Part shown: in pieces, positions 1 through 9,488 of the stretch
Numbering within the stretch: position 1 is the stretch's first letter
Layout: each line of letters begins with the position of its first letter
NCBI RefSeq assembly: GCF_027587195.1
Contig: NZ_JAPDDP010000008.1
Span: 1-64,000 of the forward strand
From: Solirubrobacter phytolaccae
Lineage (GTDB): Bacteria > Actinomycetota > Thermoleophilia > Solirubrobacterales > Solirubrobacteraceae
DNA length: 64,000 nt
Direction: 5' to 3'
The notes under the pieces: model-generated
Databases searched by the model: none
Told to the model about the DNA's origin: nothing
What the model saw: the letters and a program-made list of their open reading frames with translations, nothing else
Translations under genes and position numbers: made by a program

Positions 1-672
1 CGCCGTGGCCACGCCCGCGGCGCGCAGCCACGGGTAGGCGATCGGCTCGCGCCGCGCGAGCACCGCGCGGCGCAGGGCGAACGGGGCGTAGGCCAGCGCG
101 CGCCGGCGACGCCGCAGCACCTGAGCGCGTGAGGACGACCACAGCTCGTCGCCGCCGACGCCGGTCAGCAGCGTGCCGCCGGCCGCCCGCTCGAGCAGCG
201 GCAGGTGGAAGTGGGTGTTGAACGGCCACAGCAGGCCGTGCCGCTCGAGCACCCGCCGCGCGTACGGCCCGACGGCGTCGAGCTCGTCGCCGACCTCGAT
301 CTTCACCCAGTCGCCCAGGCCGAGGTGCGCGACCACGCGCTCCTGCCAGTCGGACTCGTGCGAGTGGGGCTCGTGGGCCGCGCGCAGCGTGAGCGGGACC
401 GGATCGGGCAGGCCTTCACGCCGAGCGACGTGCGTGGCCGCGGCGAGCACCGCGGAGGAGTCCTTGCCGCCCGAGAAGGAGACGAAGCACGGCCCGTCGA
501 CGCGCACGGCCGCCTCGAGCGCGGTGGCCGGCACGCCGCCGGCCGGCAGCGGCGTGGGAGGGTCGAAGCCGAAGACGATGCCGGTCGCGAGCTCGACCGG
601 CGCCAGCTCGCTTCCGCCGCGGCCGGCCCGCGAGCGGCCGTCGGCTCGCATCGGCCCCGCCGGGCGGCTCAC
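1..672 (-). CDS. Asparagine-synthase-like protein (synthetase domain only, cut by window edge)
   Basis: ATP-dependent amide-forming enzyme of the asparagine synthetase C-domain family; in lasso-type RiPP clusters this family closes the macrolactam ring. The 224 visible residues include the PP-loop SGGKDSS (residues 67-73) and the later GVGGDELW motif. The GTG start at 672 overlaps the B2 stop by 4 bases (GTGA). The protein begins directly before the synthetase fold, so the usual N-terminal glutamine amidohydrolase domain is missing, and K replaces the usual L/V/F in SGGxDSS. The C-terminus lies outside the window. The operon context (PqqD-like, B2) suggests peptide maturation; a stand-alone amidotransferase role remains possible. 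Confidence 0.8.
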   Translation of the reverse strand, partial: MSRPAGPMRADGRSRAGRGGSELAPVELATGIVFGFDPPTPLPAGGVPATALEAAVRVDGPCFVSFSGGKDSSAVLAAATHVARREGLPDPVPLTLRAAHEPHSHESDWQERVVAHLGLGDWVKIEVGDELDAVGPYARRVLERHGLLWPFNTHFHLPLLERAAGGTLLTGVGGDELWSSSRAQVLRRRRRALAYAPFALRRAVLARREPIAYPWLRAAGVATA

Positions 673-1031
673 GGCGCGAGCCGAAGCATCTCGACGTAGC
701 GATGGCCATCGGGCTGGCTCTCGCCGTCGAGCCACGCGTGCGCGGTGAAGTTGCCGCGCGCGCCGCCCTCGGTGCCGACGATCAGGTCGACCGGCTGTCC
801 CTGCGCGGCGAGCCAGCGCTGCAGCACGAGCGAGCGCTCGAAGCAGGAGGGAGACTCGCGCCGCAGGATCAGGCGCACCGCGCGGCCGGCCCGCTCGGGG
901 ACCGCCGGGGGCGCGGGAACGCGGACGTCACGCACGGCGCCGGCCCGCAGCTGCGCGCGCACGTCGCGCACCGCGCGCCAGGTCCACCAGGCCGCGCGGG
1001 CGTCGGCGATCTCCGGCCGGCGACGCATCAA
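669..1031 (-). CDS. Lasso peptide biosynthesis B2-like protein (transglutaminase-fold leader protease)
   Basis: Small 120-residue protein of the McjB C-terminal/B2 family, cysteine proteases that remove the leader of lasso-type precursors. The family pattern is visible: SCFERSLVLQRWL with candidate nucleophile Cys63, then FTAHAWLDGE with His98 and Asp102. It overlaps the PqqD-like gene upstream by 4 bases and the synthase gene downstream by 4 bases, so the three are translationally coupled. Split B1/B2 architecture (PqqD plus B2) is typical of actinobacterial lasso clusters. No precursor peptide gene is visible in the window. Confidence 0.85.
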   Translation of the reverse strand: MMRRRPEIADARAAWWTWRAVRDVRAQLRAGAVRDVRVPAPPAVPERAGRAVRLILRRESPSCFERSLVLQRWLAAQGQPVDLIVGTEGGARGNFTAHAWLDGESQPDGHRYVEMLRLAP

Positions 1032-1288
1032 CCCTCGAGCAGGTCCCGCGCGCGCAGCTCCGCGAGGAAGGCGTCAGTGTCCGCGCCCGCCCGCTCGTGG
1101 TCGATCCCGAACTCGGCCGCGAGGCGGGCGGCGAGGTCGTCGCGCGTGGCGCCCTTGGCCAGCGCGCGCCACAGCAGCCCGCCGGCCTCGTTGGCGGCGA
1201 GGTACTCGGCGGTCGCCTCGTCGAGCGCGACGATCTCGCCGTCGACGTCGGTCCAGGCGACGCCCTCTTGGCGCAGCTTGAGGGTCAT
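1028..1288 (-). CDS. PqqD family RiPP recognition element (B1-like)
   Basis: 86-residue PqqD-like protein, the winged-helix fold that binds leader peptides and presents them to maturation enzymes. Family features seen are the early beta hairpin with DVDGEIVALDEATAEYL, the helix around NEAGGLLWRALAKG, and the closing helix with FLAELRARDLLEG. It overlaps both neighbours (4 bases each). With B2 next to it, it most likely forms the split B1/B2 leader-peptide processing pair. A PQQ role is unlikely because no other pqq genes are present. Confidence 0.88.
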   Translation of the reverse strand: MTLKLRQEGVAWTDVDGEIVALDEATAEYLAANEAGGLLWRALAKGATRDDLAARLAAEFGIDHERAGADTDAFLAELRARDLLEG

Positions 1289-2292
1289 GTCGGTCTTCTC
1301 GTCTCCAGATGGTCGGAGCGGCGGAGCGAGGCGTTGCGCAGCGCGCTGCGCGAGCGCGTGAGCTTCTCACCCCAGCCTTCGTCGGGTCCGGGACGCAGGG
1401 TATTGACGATCGCCTTCGCCGCGGCGCCCGGGACCGTCGGCAGCGGCGCGGCCGCCACCGGCCCGACCAGGCGCTCGACGTGGCCCTCGAAGACGGTGCG
1501 CTCGCGCGCCTCGAGCAGGTGCCGGCGCCAGATCGGGGCGCTGCGTGGCGCGCCGGAGCCGAACACGTCCTCGACGGCGCGCCACGTCGCCGCCCACAGC
1601 CGGCTGACGCCCCACTCGCGCGCGACCGCTGCCGCAGCCTCCTCACCCGCGGCGTGCGTGACCGCGGCGACGTCCACGAGCGCGCTCAGGCGGCTCAGCG
1701 GATCGTGCTCCCACGCGTGCGCGGCCAGCAGGACGGCGTGGTGCGCGGGTGACGGCGCGAGGACGCCTTCCAGCCCGAACGTGCTGGGCCGGGCCGCGGC
1801 CGCGAGCGTCGCGAACGACGGCGGCGTGGCGGTCGGCCACTTGGGCCGCATGTGCACCTCGATCGACAGCGGCAGCTCCGGGAGCGCCAGCGGCCGCAGG
1901 TGGTGGATGTCCTCGTAGAGCTCCGGATCGCCGACCTCGACGAAGCCGGCGGCGAGCAGCGCGGTCTGCACCGCTTCGGCGTCCTCGACGAGCAGGTCGA
2001 GATCCTTCCACGGTCGCATCCGCGGCTGCGGCCAGTACGCCGCGGCCTCCGGGCCCTTCATCACGATGATCTGCGCGTCCGGCACGGCGGCGCGCACCCG
2101 CCGCATCAAGAGACCGGCGCCGAGCAGGATCGCCGCGGCCAGCCGCTCGTCGTGCTGGAGGTCGGCCGGGATGGCCTCGCCCGCCGCGCGCCGGCGCGAC
2201 GCGGCGACCAGGTGCAGCTTGTGGTGGCGCAGGTCCGACAGGCGCGGCGCGCGGTCAGCGAGCTCGTCGACGCGATTCCAGAGCTCGTCCAT
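1285..2292 (-). CDS. Nucleotidyltransferase family protein
   Basis: 335-residue protein of the uncharacterised NTP-transferase family often found in lasso peptide clusters (paeninodin-type clusters carry one). The N-terminal third holds the nucleotidyltransferase core: VMKGPEAAAYW followed by the acidic pair in KDLDLLVED. The ATG at 2292 shares its A with the TGA stop of the ABC permease, and the gene runs 4 bases into pqqD. It may nucleotidylate the peptide or a sugar/phosphate tail; the substrate cannot be read from sequence. The C-terminal half is helical with no motif I recognise. Confidence 0.78.
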   Translation of the reverse strand: MDELWNRVDELADRAPRLSDLRHHKLHLVAASRRRAAGEAIPADLQHDERLAAAILLGAGLLMRRVRAAVPDAQIIVMKGPEAAAYWPQPRMRPWKDLDLLVEDAEAVQTALLAAGFVEVGDPELYEDIHHLRPLALPELPLSIEVHMRPKWPTATPPSFATLAAAARPSTFGLEGVLAPSPAHHAVLLAAHAWEHDPLSRLSALVDVAAVTHAAGEEAAAAVAREWGVSRLWAATWRAVEDVFGSGAPRSAPIWRRHLLEARERTVFEGHVERLVGPVAAAPLPTVPGAAAKAIVNTLRPGPDEGWGEKLTRSRSALRNASLRRSDHLETRRPT

Positions 2293-3112
2293 CAGTACTG
2301 CCCCAGGGTGCCGCGCCGGCGCTCGCGGGCGATCGCCCAGCGGAAGCACAGGACGCCGAGCGCGAGGCCGGCCATGGAGAGCGGCAGCAGGTGCAGCAGG
2401 TCCGAGCCCGCGGCGCTCCAGCCCGTGCCGCCGATCAGCGCTTCGCGGATGCCGTCGATGGCGATCGCGAACGGGTTCCACTCGGCCATCGTCTGCAGCG
2501 CGCCGGGCAGGAGCGCGATCGGGAACACCGCGCCGGAGATGAGCCCGAGCAGCGTGACGGCCACGCCGGTGACGTTGCTGCCACGGCGGAAGGTCACGAC
2601 CGCGGCGGCGGCGACCAGGCCGAGGCCCCAGGTGAACGGCAGGAAGGCGACCAGGAGCACGAAGGCGGGCAGGATCCCGCTGAGCTGCAGGTCCAGCCCG
2701 AAGCCGATCGCGATCGCGGTGAGCAGCACCGCCGCGCGGATCGGGACGAAGATCAGCGTGTACGCGATCGAGCCGAGCTGCAGCGTGGCGCCGGCGGTCG
2801 GCGTGGCGAGCAGCGCCTCGAACGTGCCCGTGAGCTGCTCCTGGCGCAGCGCCGCCGACACCTGGTAGAGCAGCACGCCCGCCGTGAGGTTGATCACGAG
2901 CCCGATCACGACGAACGCGAGGTACGTCGGGACCGTGCCGCCGTAGGTCGGCAGCTTGCCCGGGTCCACGAGCTTGGCGACGAAGAAGAAGACGAGGATC
3001 TGCATCGCCAGGCCGACGATGTCCCCGACGAAGACCGCGCGGTAGGAGAGCGCGATCTTCCAGTCGCGGCGGACGAACGCGGGGAGCTTGGCCATCTCGG
3101 CCACGAGGGCGC

Positions 3113-3116
<4 letters not shown>
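2292..3116 (-). CDS. ABC-2 type transporter permease
   Basis: 274-residue integral membrane protein with about six hydrophobic segments (for example FVGDIVGLAMQILVFFFVAKLV, LAFVVIGLVINLTAGVLLY, ILPAFVLLVAFLPFTWGLGLV, VAVTLLGLISGAVFPIALLPG). The layout fits ABC-2 export permeases. Its ATG at 3116 overlaps the ATPase gene by 4 bases and its stop overlaps the nucleotidyltransferase start, placing it in the same transcription unit as the peptide-maturation genes. Likely exports the product or confers self-immunity. Confidence 0.88.
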
Positions 3117-3880
<764 letters not shown>

Positions 3881-3965
3881 GAGGGGATGATGCGTCGCCA
3901 CCGGCCGTTCGACGCCCTACGAAGGTCCAGGTACACCGGAGCCGGCAGCCGCGACCCTCCCGGTT

Positions 3966-6227
3966 GTGCACCTCGTCCGCTCGCTGTTGCTCGTCCTCTC
4001 GGTTTTCGTTGCGTCGGCTTCCGTGGCGGACGCGCGGCCCGTGATCGTGGCGCTGCACGACCCCGCGACCGCGGCGCGCGTCGACGCCATCGAGGCCGAC
4101 GTCGGCACACTCGCACCCGTGCGGCGGCTCCGGCTCGTCGACGCGTTCACCGCCGACGCGACGGCGGCCCAGATCCGCGCGCTGGCCGCCCGGCCGGACG
4201 TCGCGCACGTGGAGGAGGACGCGCGCGTCGTGCCGTTCGGCGTCACCGCGCAGGCGTCGTTCGGCCTGACGAAGGCGCGCGAGGACATCCCGGGGCTGAC
4301 CGGCGAAGGGCTCGTGGCCGCGATCATCGACTCGGGCCTCGACACGACGATGCCGGACCTGCCCGCGAGCAAGGTCGTCGCCTTCAAGGACCTCGTCAAC
4401 GGTCGCGAGGTGCCCTACGACGACCTCGGCCACGGCAGCCTCGTCGCCGGCGTGCTGGCCGGGACCGGCGCGAGCGGGGCGGAGGGGCGCGGCGCCGCGC
4501 CCGACGCCAAGCTCGTGAGCGTCAAGGTCATCGACGGCAACGCGCAGAGCAGCCTCGGCAAGATCGCCGAGGGCGTGCAGTGGGCGGTCGAGCACCGCGC
4601 GCAGTACGGCATCGACGTCATCAACCTCTCGATCGGCGACCCGGTCGGCTGCGGCGCCGGGACCGACGTCGCGTCCCAGGCCGTCGACGCCGCCGTCGCC
4701 GCGGGGATCGTCGTCGTCGCCGCCGCGGGCAACGCGGGCCCGGAGCCGTGCACGATCAAGTCGCCGGCCGCGGCGGCCGGGGCGATCACGGTCGGCGCGA
4801 TGTCCGACCTCGGCGCCGGCGGTTTCGCGAACGGCTGGTTCTCCAGCCGCGGCCCGACGCTCGACGGGCGCATCAAGCCCGACATCTCCGCCCCGGGCGT
4901 GCACGTCGTGATGGCGACGCCGTGGGGCACGCACGAGCCGCAGGTCGGCACGAGCGCCGCCGCGCCGTTCGTCTCCGGCGCGGCGCTCCTGCTGCTCCAG
5001 GCCGCCCCGAACCTCACCCCCGCGGAGGTCAAGGCGGCGATGGAGAACACGGCCGTGGACTTCGGCCGGCCGGGCCGCGACACCGCGTACGGCGCCGGGC
5101 GACTCGACGTCTACGCGGCCCTGCGGTCGGTCGGCGCGTCGCTGTCCGCGCCGCCCGCCATGCCGCAGCAGCGCTCGTCGGTCGGGACGCTGGCCGAGGG
5201 TGAGCGCGCTGTGCGGGGCGTCGAGGTCACCGACGCGCGCTTCCCCCTCGCGGTCACGCTCGAAGGGCCGAGCGCGGGCTTCGACCTCGTGCTGCTCGAC
5301 CCGGACGGCAAGCCGACCGGCAAGAGCGTCGACCAGCCCTTCGGCGCTTCCCGACAGGAGGACCTGAGCCTCGTCGCGCCGGCGCCCGGGTGCTACACGG
5401 TCCGCGTCATCGCCCGCGCGGGGGCGGGGGAGTACGTCACCGACGTCTCGGGCGCCCTGGACACCACGCCGCCCACGCTCACGCTCGACGACCCCGGCAC
5501 GACCCGCACCCCGGCGGTCGGCGGCGCCGCCGGCAGCACGCGTGGCGACCGCGCCGTCACGGTGACGGTGCGCCAGGCCGGGACGCTCGTCCGCAGCGCC
5601 GTCGTCGAGCCCGTGGACGGCCGCTGGGCGCTCCCGCTGACGCTGGCCGACGGCACGTACAGCGTGGAGGCCGAGCAGCGCGACTGCAGCGACCACGTCA
5701 CGCGCACGCAGGCGCGCACGTTGATCGTGGACACGAAGCCGGTGGTCACGCCGACCGCGACGCCCATCGCCACCGCCACCGCGACGGCCACCGCGACCGC
5801 GACGGCTACCGCGACCGCGACGACCACCGCCACGGCGACGACCACGCCGACCCCGACGCCCACGCCGACCGCAACCGCGCCCGCTGCCGTCCCGACTGCG
5901 ACGCCCGTGCCCTTCGCCGCGCCCGTCTTCCCACCCGCGCGCGTCGTCGTCTCGGCCCCCGGTCTCTCGCTCATCGTCGCCAAGCAGAAGTTCGCGACCG
6001 TGCTCAAGCGCGGGCTCGCCGTCCGCGCGACCTGCTCGTCCGGGTGCCGCATGAGCGTCGTCGTCACCCAGGGCAAGAAGGTCCTCGCGCGCGGCGCCGG
6101 TCCGACGCTCAAGCTGACCGCCTCCGCCCGCAAGGCGCTCGCGAAGGCGAAGAGGGTGACGCTCGGCGTGACCGTCTCCGCCCCCGGCGCCAGGCCCGTC
6201 ACGAAGACGGTCGTGCTCAGCCGCTGA
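3966..6227 (+). CDS. Secreted subtilisin-like serine protease (S8)
   Basis: 753-residue exported protease. Signal peptide at residues 1-23, a short propeptide-like region, then the S8 catalytic domain with Asp122 (IIDSGLD), His156 (DLGHGSLVAG), oxyanion Asn256 (AAAGNAGP) and Ser330 (GTSAAAPFVSG). A C-terminal region with two beta-type stretches is joined by a Thr/Ala/Pro-rich linker at about residues 595-650 to a last module of about 90 residues that carries CSSGCRMSV and ends in VTKTVVLSR. GTG start at 3966. The stop overlaps the convergent amylosucrase gene by 11 bases. Probably a surface or extracellular protease. Confidence 0.9.
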   Translation: MHLVRSLLLVLSVFVASASVADARPVIVALHDPATAARVDAIEADVGTLAPVRRLRLVDAFTADATAAQIRALAARPDVAHVEEDARVVPFGVTAQASFGLTKAREDIPGLTGEGLVAAIIDSGLDTTMPDLPASKVVAFKDLVNGREVPYDDLGHGSLVAGVLAGTGASGAEGRGAAPDAKLVSVKVIDGNAQSSLGKIAEGVQWAVEHRAQYGIDVINLSIGDPVGCGAGTDVASQAVDAAVAAGIVVVAAAGNAGPEPCTIKSPAAAAGAITVGAMSDLGAGGFANGWFSSRGPTLDGRIKPDISAPGVHVVMATPWGTHEPQVGTSAAAPFVSGAALLLLQAAPNLTPAEVKAAMENTAVDFGRPGRDTAYGAGRLDVYAALRSVGASLSAPPAMPQQRSSVGTLAEGERAVRGVEVTDARFPLAVTLEGPSAGFDLVLLDPDGKPTGKSVDQPFGASRQEDLSLVAPAPGCYTVRVIARAGAGEYVTDVSGALDTTPPTLTLDDPGTTRTPAVGGAAGSTRGDRAVTVTVRQAGTLVRSAVVEPVDGRWALPLTLADGTYSVEAEQRDCSDHVTRTQARTLIVDTKPVVTPTATPIATATATATATATATATATTTATATTTPTPTPTPTATAPAAVPTATPVPFAAPVFPPARVVVSAPGLSLIVAKQKFATVLKRGLAVRATCSSGCRMSVVVTQGKKVLARGAGPTLKLTASARKALAKAKRVTLGVTVSAPGARPVTKTVVLSR
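5755..5905 (+). repeat. In-frame hexanucleotide-type repeat coding a Thr/Ala/Pro linker
   Basis: Tandem, imperfect units of the ACCGCG/ACCGCC/ACGCCG type inside the subtilase gene. They code for alternating Thr-Ala and then Thr-Pro dipeptides. The unit length of 6 keeps frame on gain or loss of repeats, so linker length could vary between strains. Confidence 0.75.
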
Positions 6228-8115
6228 GCCAGAGGTGCTGGTAGGGCGCCAGCACGACGAAGTCGTGGTACGGCTCGACCGGGCGGCCGTCGACCGTGCC
6301 GGCGTCCTCGGTCAGCTCGAAGCCGTGCTCGTGCACCACGCCGAGCCCGACCGCCTGCGGCTCGGCGGTGAAGTTGCCGAGCACGAGCAGCCGCTCGCCC
6401 GCCTGCGCGCGGCAGAGGCCGAAGACGTGGTCGTTGCCCGTCCAGATCGGCTCGACCGCACCCTGGACGTGGATCGCGCGCGTGGCCCGGCGCGCCTCGA
6501 TCAGCCGCCGCAGGCCCGCCCACAGCTGCCCCTCGACGGTCCCGGGGTCGTGGCGGCGCTCCGCCGCCGACCAGTCCATCGCGGGGCGATGCATCCAGCG
6601 GTTGTCGTCGGCCTTGTGCGGGTCCTGCAGGTAGGACGCGTCGTTCGGGAGCCCCAACTCGTCGCCCATGTAGATGAGCGGCAGCCCGCCGTGGGCGAAG
6701 GCGATCGCGTACAGCAGCAGGACACGCCGGATCGCGAGCTCCGCCGCCACCGCGTCGGGCGCGCTCTCGAGCCCGGCCAAGGACGCGCAGGAGCCCGACG
6801 TCCGCGCCTCACCCGTCCGCGGGTCGGGCTGGAAGCGGGCGCCGCGCGCGAACGAGCCCGGGAACTCGCCCGCGTACCAGTCGGCCAGGAAGCGCCGGTG
6901 CAGGTACGCGTCCTCGTGGACCCGCGCGGCGTCCTCGGGCGTGATCGCCCAGCCGATGTCGTCGTGGCAGCGCACGTAGGTCAGCCAGCCCGCGCCGGGC
7001 GGCACGGGCGGCATCGCCAGCAGCGTCGACGTCATCAGCCCCACGCGCCCGCTCGCGAGCGCGCTCCAGAGCAGGACCATGAGCACGTTGTGGTAGGCGA
7101 GGTCGCACTCCTTGCCCTCGTGCTTGCCCGTCCCGAGGTACGGCACGAGGTCCTGCGGCGCGACGATCGCCTCGGCCTTGAACGCCACCGCGGGGGCCGC
7201 GATCCGCATCGCGGCGCGGAAGGCCTGGAGCAGCTCGTGGACCTCGGGCTGGTTCTGGCAGTTGGTCCCGAGCCGCTTCCACAGGAACGGCGCGGCGTCC
7301 AGGCGCAGCACGTCCACTCCCGCGCGCGCGAGGCCCAGCATCGCCTCCGCCATGGCCACGAACACGTCCGGGTTCGTGTAGTCGAGGTCCCACTGGTAGG
7401 CGTTGAACGTCGTCCAGACCCAGCGCTCATGCTCGTCCGACCAGGTGAACGAGCCGGGGGCGGTGTCCGGGAACACGTCGGGCAGCGTGCGCTCGTACGC
7501 GTCCGGCTCCGAGCGGTCCTCGAACGTGCGCAGGAACGCCGGGTCGCGCGCCCACGGGTGCTCGGCGGCGACGTGGTTGAGCACCAGATCCACGCACAGC
7601 GCCATGCCCTCGCCGCGCAGGTCGTCGGCCAGCGCGCTCAGGTCGTCCATCGTCCCCAGCGCCGGCTCCACGGCGCCGTAGTCGACCACCGCGTAGCCGC
7701 CGTCGTTCGGCGCGGGCCGGGCCGCCAGCAGCGGCATCAGGTGCAGGTAGGTGACGCCGAGCTCACGCAGGTACGGCAGCCGCTCGCGCACGCCGGTGAG
7801 GGTGCCCGCGAACCGATCGACGTACGTCACGTACCCCACCGCCTGCTCGCGCTGGAGCCAGTCCGGCGTCACCTCGCGCTCGTGGTCGAGCATCCGCAGC
7901 TCGCGCGAGCGCCCGGCGGCCGTGCTCGCGATCGCCTCCAGCAGCCGCTCCCATGCCGCGGGGAACCGCGCGTCGTTCCCGTACAGGGCGAACAGCGGAT
8001 CCCGCAGCTCGGTGAAGAACCGCTCCAGGCGCACCGCGAACGCGTCGTCGCCCTCCACCCGCGTCGTCTCGAAGTCCGCGCGCACCTCGGGGCGCATCGC
8101 GTGGCGGTTCTGCAC
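6217..8115 (-). CDS. Amylosucrase-type GH13 glucosyltransferase
   Basis: 632-residue alpha-amylase-superfamily enzyme closest to amylosucrase, which transfers glucose from sucrose to alpha-1,4-glucan. Seen are the nucleophile region VDVLRLDAAPFLWKRLGT, the acid/base region AFKAEAIV, the third acid in VRCHDDIGW, GFELTEDAG near the C-terminus and the amylosucrase-like stretches PGSFARGARF and LPLIYMGDELG. The full helical N-terminal domain is present, and length matches the family (about 630-650). I chose the GTG at 8115, which overlaps the TAG of the ParB-like gene; an ATG at 8097 is the alternative. Related trehalose-synthase-like enzymes are less likely. Confidence 0.87.
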   Translation of the reverse strand: MQNRHAMRPEVRADFETTRVEGDDAFAVRLERFFTELRDPLFALYGNDARFPAAWERLLEAIASTAAGRSRELRMLDHEREVTPDWLQREQAVGYVTYVDRFAGTLTGVRERLPYLRELGVTYLHLMPLLAARPAPNDGGYAVVDYGAVEPALGTMDDLSALADDLRGEGMALCVDLVLNHVAAEHPWARDPAFLRTFEDRSEPDAYERTLPDVFPDTAPGSFTWSDEHERWVWTTFNAYQWDLDYTNPDVFVAMAEAMLGLARAGVDVLRLDAAPFLWKRLGTNCQNQPEVHELLQAFRAAMRIAAPAVAFKAEAIVAPQDLVPYLGTGKHEGKECDLAYHNVLMVLLWSALASGRVGLMTSTLLAMPPVPPGAGWLTYVRCHDDIGWAITPEDAARVHEDAYLHRRFLADWYAGEFPGSFARGARFQPDPRTGEARTSGSCASLAGLESAPDAVAAELAIRRVLLLYAIAFAHGGLPLIYMGDELGLPNDASYLQDPHKADDNRWMHRPAMDWSAAERRHDPGTVEGQLWAGLRRLIEARRATRAIHVQGAVEPIWTGNDHVFGLCRAQAGERLLVLGNFTAEPQAVGLGVVHEHGFELTEDAGTVDGRPVEPYHDFVVLAPYQHLWLSG

Positions 8116-9014
8116 TAGTCGCGGAGCTCTTTGATGATCTGGTGCGTCATCGTGTCCTTCTCGGACGCGCTGCTCGGAGAGGCCACCTCGCCCGCCAGCT
8201 TCTCGGCGATCTCGTCCGACCAGTCGTGGGTCTGGAGGAGCAGGAAGCGCAGCATCGCGATGCGCAGGTAGCGCTCGGTCTCGGTGCCGCCGCCGCCGAG
8301 GCCGGCCTCGCGCAGCATGTTGACGATCGGCTCGTACTCCTCCGTGTACCAGAGAACCCCGAGCTCGCGGCGCGGGATCACGCGCTCGCGCTCGAGGCTC
8401 ACGCGGTAGCCCCAGCCCTCCACGAGCGTGGCGAGCTGCGCGTAGCGCCACTCGTCGGAGAGCTCGATCCGCGCGCGCAGCGCGGGCGGAAGCGGGACCC
8501 GCTCGTGGAAGACGCGCTCGTGGCGCTTGAGCGGCAGGTCCGCCATCTGGAGCTCGCGGCCGGCGCCGAGCTTGGTCCGCACGTCGATGACGCGCGCGTT
8601 GATGTCCTTCTCCTTCAGCGCCCGGGCGACCGACACGCGGTGGTGGCCGTCGCGCACGAAGTGCAGGTCGCCGATCCGGAAGACGTCGATCGGCGGCATC
8701 GCCTCGCCGCGCTTGCGGGCCTCGGCGATCCGCTCCCAGCGCCCGCGGGTGCCGGGGGAGGGCCGGAAGTCGCGGTCGAACTCGCCGCGGCGACGGTCCA
8801 CGGTGCCGACGATCGAGTCCAGGTCGATCACCTGCTCCCCGAGGTCCGTGCGTGAGGTCGCGCCGAGCGCGGCGACGACCTCGTCGAACGGCAGCATGTG
8901 GCTGACGTCGTCGGGCTCGAAGCGCATGCGGGCCGCGAGCCGCGCGAGTACCCGCCTCCGCCGCTCGCGATCGAAGGCGATCTTCGCGTCTTCTCGGGGC
9001 AGTCCCGTGCTCAC
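8115..9014 (-). CDS. ParB-like N-terminal domain protein
   Basis: 299-residue protein with a ParB/sulfiredoxin-type domain: PPIDVFRIGDLHFVRDGHHRVSVARALKEKDI resembles the GERR-type nucleotide-binding motif, here with DGHHR. The C-terminal half is charged and helical and has no recognisable partition-type helix-turn-helix. GTG start at 9014, 24 bases from the divergent kinase gene start at 9039. Its TAG stop overlaps the amylosucrase start. There is no ParA next to it, so chromosome partition is unlikely; the function is unknown but linked by operon to glucan/sucrose metabolism. Confidence 0.75.
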   Translation of the reverse strand: MSTGLPREDAKIAFDRERRRRVLARLAARMRFEPDDVSHMLPFDEVVAALGATSRTDLGEQVIDLDSIVGTVDRRRGEFDRDFRPSPGTRGRWERIAEARKRGEAMPPIDVFRIGDLHFVRDGHHRVSVARALKEKDINARVIDVRTKLGAGRELQMADLPLKRHERVFHERVPLPPALRARIELSDEWRYAQLATLVEGWGYRVSLERERVIPRRELGVLWYTEEYEPIVNMLREAGLGGGGTETERYLRIAMLRFLLLQTHDWSDEIAEKLAGEVASPSSASEKDTMTHQIIKELRD

Positions 9015-9038
9015 GCTTCGGACATCATGCCTCACGCC

Positions 9039-9488
9039 ATGGAAGCCGTCATCTTCAGCGGGTTGCAGGCCGCGGGCAAGACGACGCTGTACCGCGACCG
9101 TTTCCTGGAGACCCACGCCCGGATCGCGATGGATCTGCTGCGCACACGGGCCCGCGAGGCCGCGCTGATGCGCGTCTGCTTTGAGACCCGGACGCCGTTC
9201 GTGGTCGACAACACCAACCCGACGGCAGCCGATCGCGCCCGTTATCTCAAGCCGGCGCGCGAGGCCGGGTTCCGCGTGATCGGCTACCTGGTCGAGGCCG
9301 ACTACGCGGTCGCGGCCTCGCGCAACCTGGCGCGTACGCGCACGGTCCCGGCAGCGGGCCTGCGCGACGCGGCCCGCCGGTTCGTGCGCCCGGCCCCCGA
9401 CGAGGGCTTCGACGAGCTCTGGCACGCCACCGCCGGCCCGGACGGCTGGCGGATCGAGCCGCTGCTCACGACACCGCCGCTGTTCTGA
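9039..9488 (+). CDS. P-loop kinase-like ATPase
   Basis: 149-residue AAA/zeta-like P-loop protein that probably phosphorylates a small molecule or nucleic acid end. Walker A is SGLQAAGKTT at residues 7-16, followed by VVDNTNPTAADRARYL, a stretch typical of the polynucleotide-kinase-like family (DNTN motif), and an Arg-rich lid. ATG at 9039 chosen; an in-frame ATG at 9027 adds four residues. It is divergent from the ParB-like gene and overlaps the convergent reductase gene by 23 bases. Confidence 0.8.
   Translation: MEAVIFSGLQAAGKTTLYRDRFLETHARIAMDLLRTRAREAALMRVCFETRTPFVVDNTNPTAADRARYLKPAREAGFRVIGYLVEADYAVAASRNLARTRTVPAAGLRDAARRFVRPAPDEGFDELWHATAGPDGWRIEPLLTTPPLF

Noticed and set aside
173-748. 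Plus-strand reading frame over the asparagine-synthase and B2 genes
   Set aside because: Arg/Ala-rich composition without motifs; the antisense frames carry intact PP-loop and B2 motifs.
1028-1288. PQQ biosynthesis (PqqD) assignment
   Set aside because: No pqqA/B/C/E nearby; the B2 and synthase neighbours point to a RiPP role.
6235-8118. Plus-strand 627-codon frame opposite the amylosucrase
   Set aside because: Val/Arg/His-rich antisense shadow without domain; the minus strand holds all GH13 catalytic motifs.
8115-9014. Chromosome partition ParB
   Set aside because: No ParA or parS-like sites nearby, and the C-terminal DNA-binding domain of ParB is not evident.
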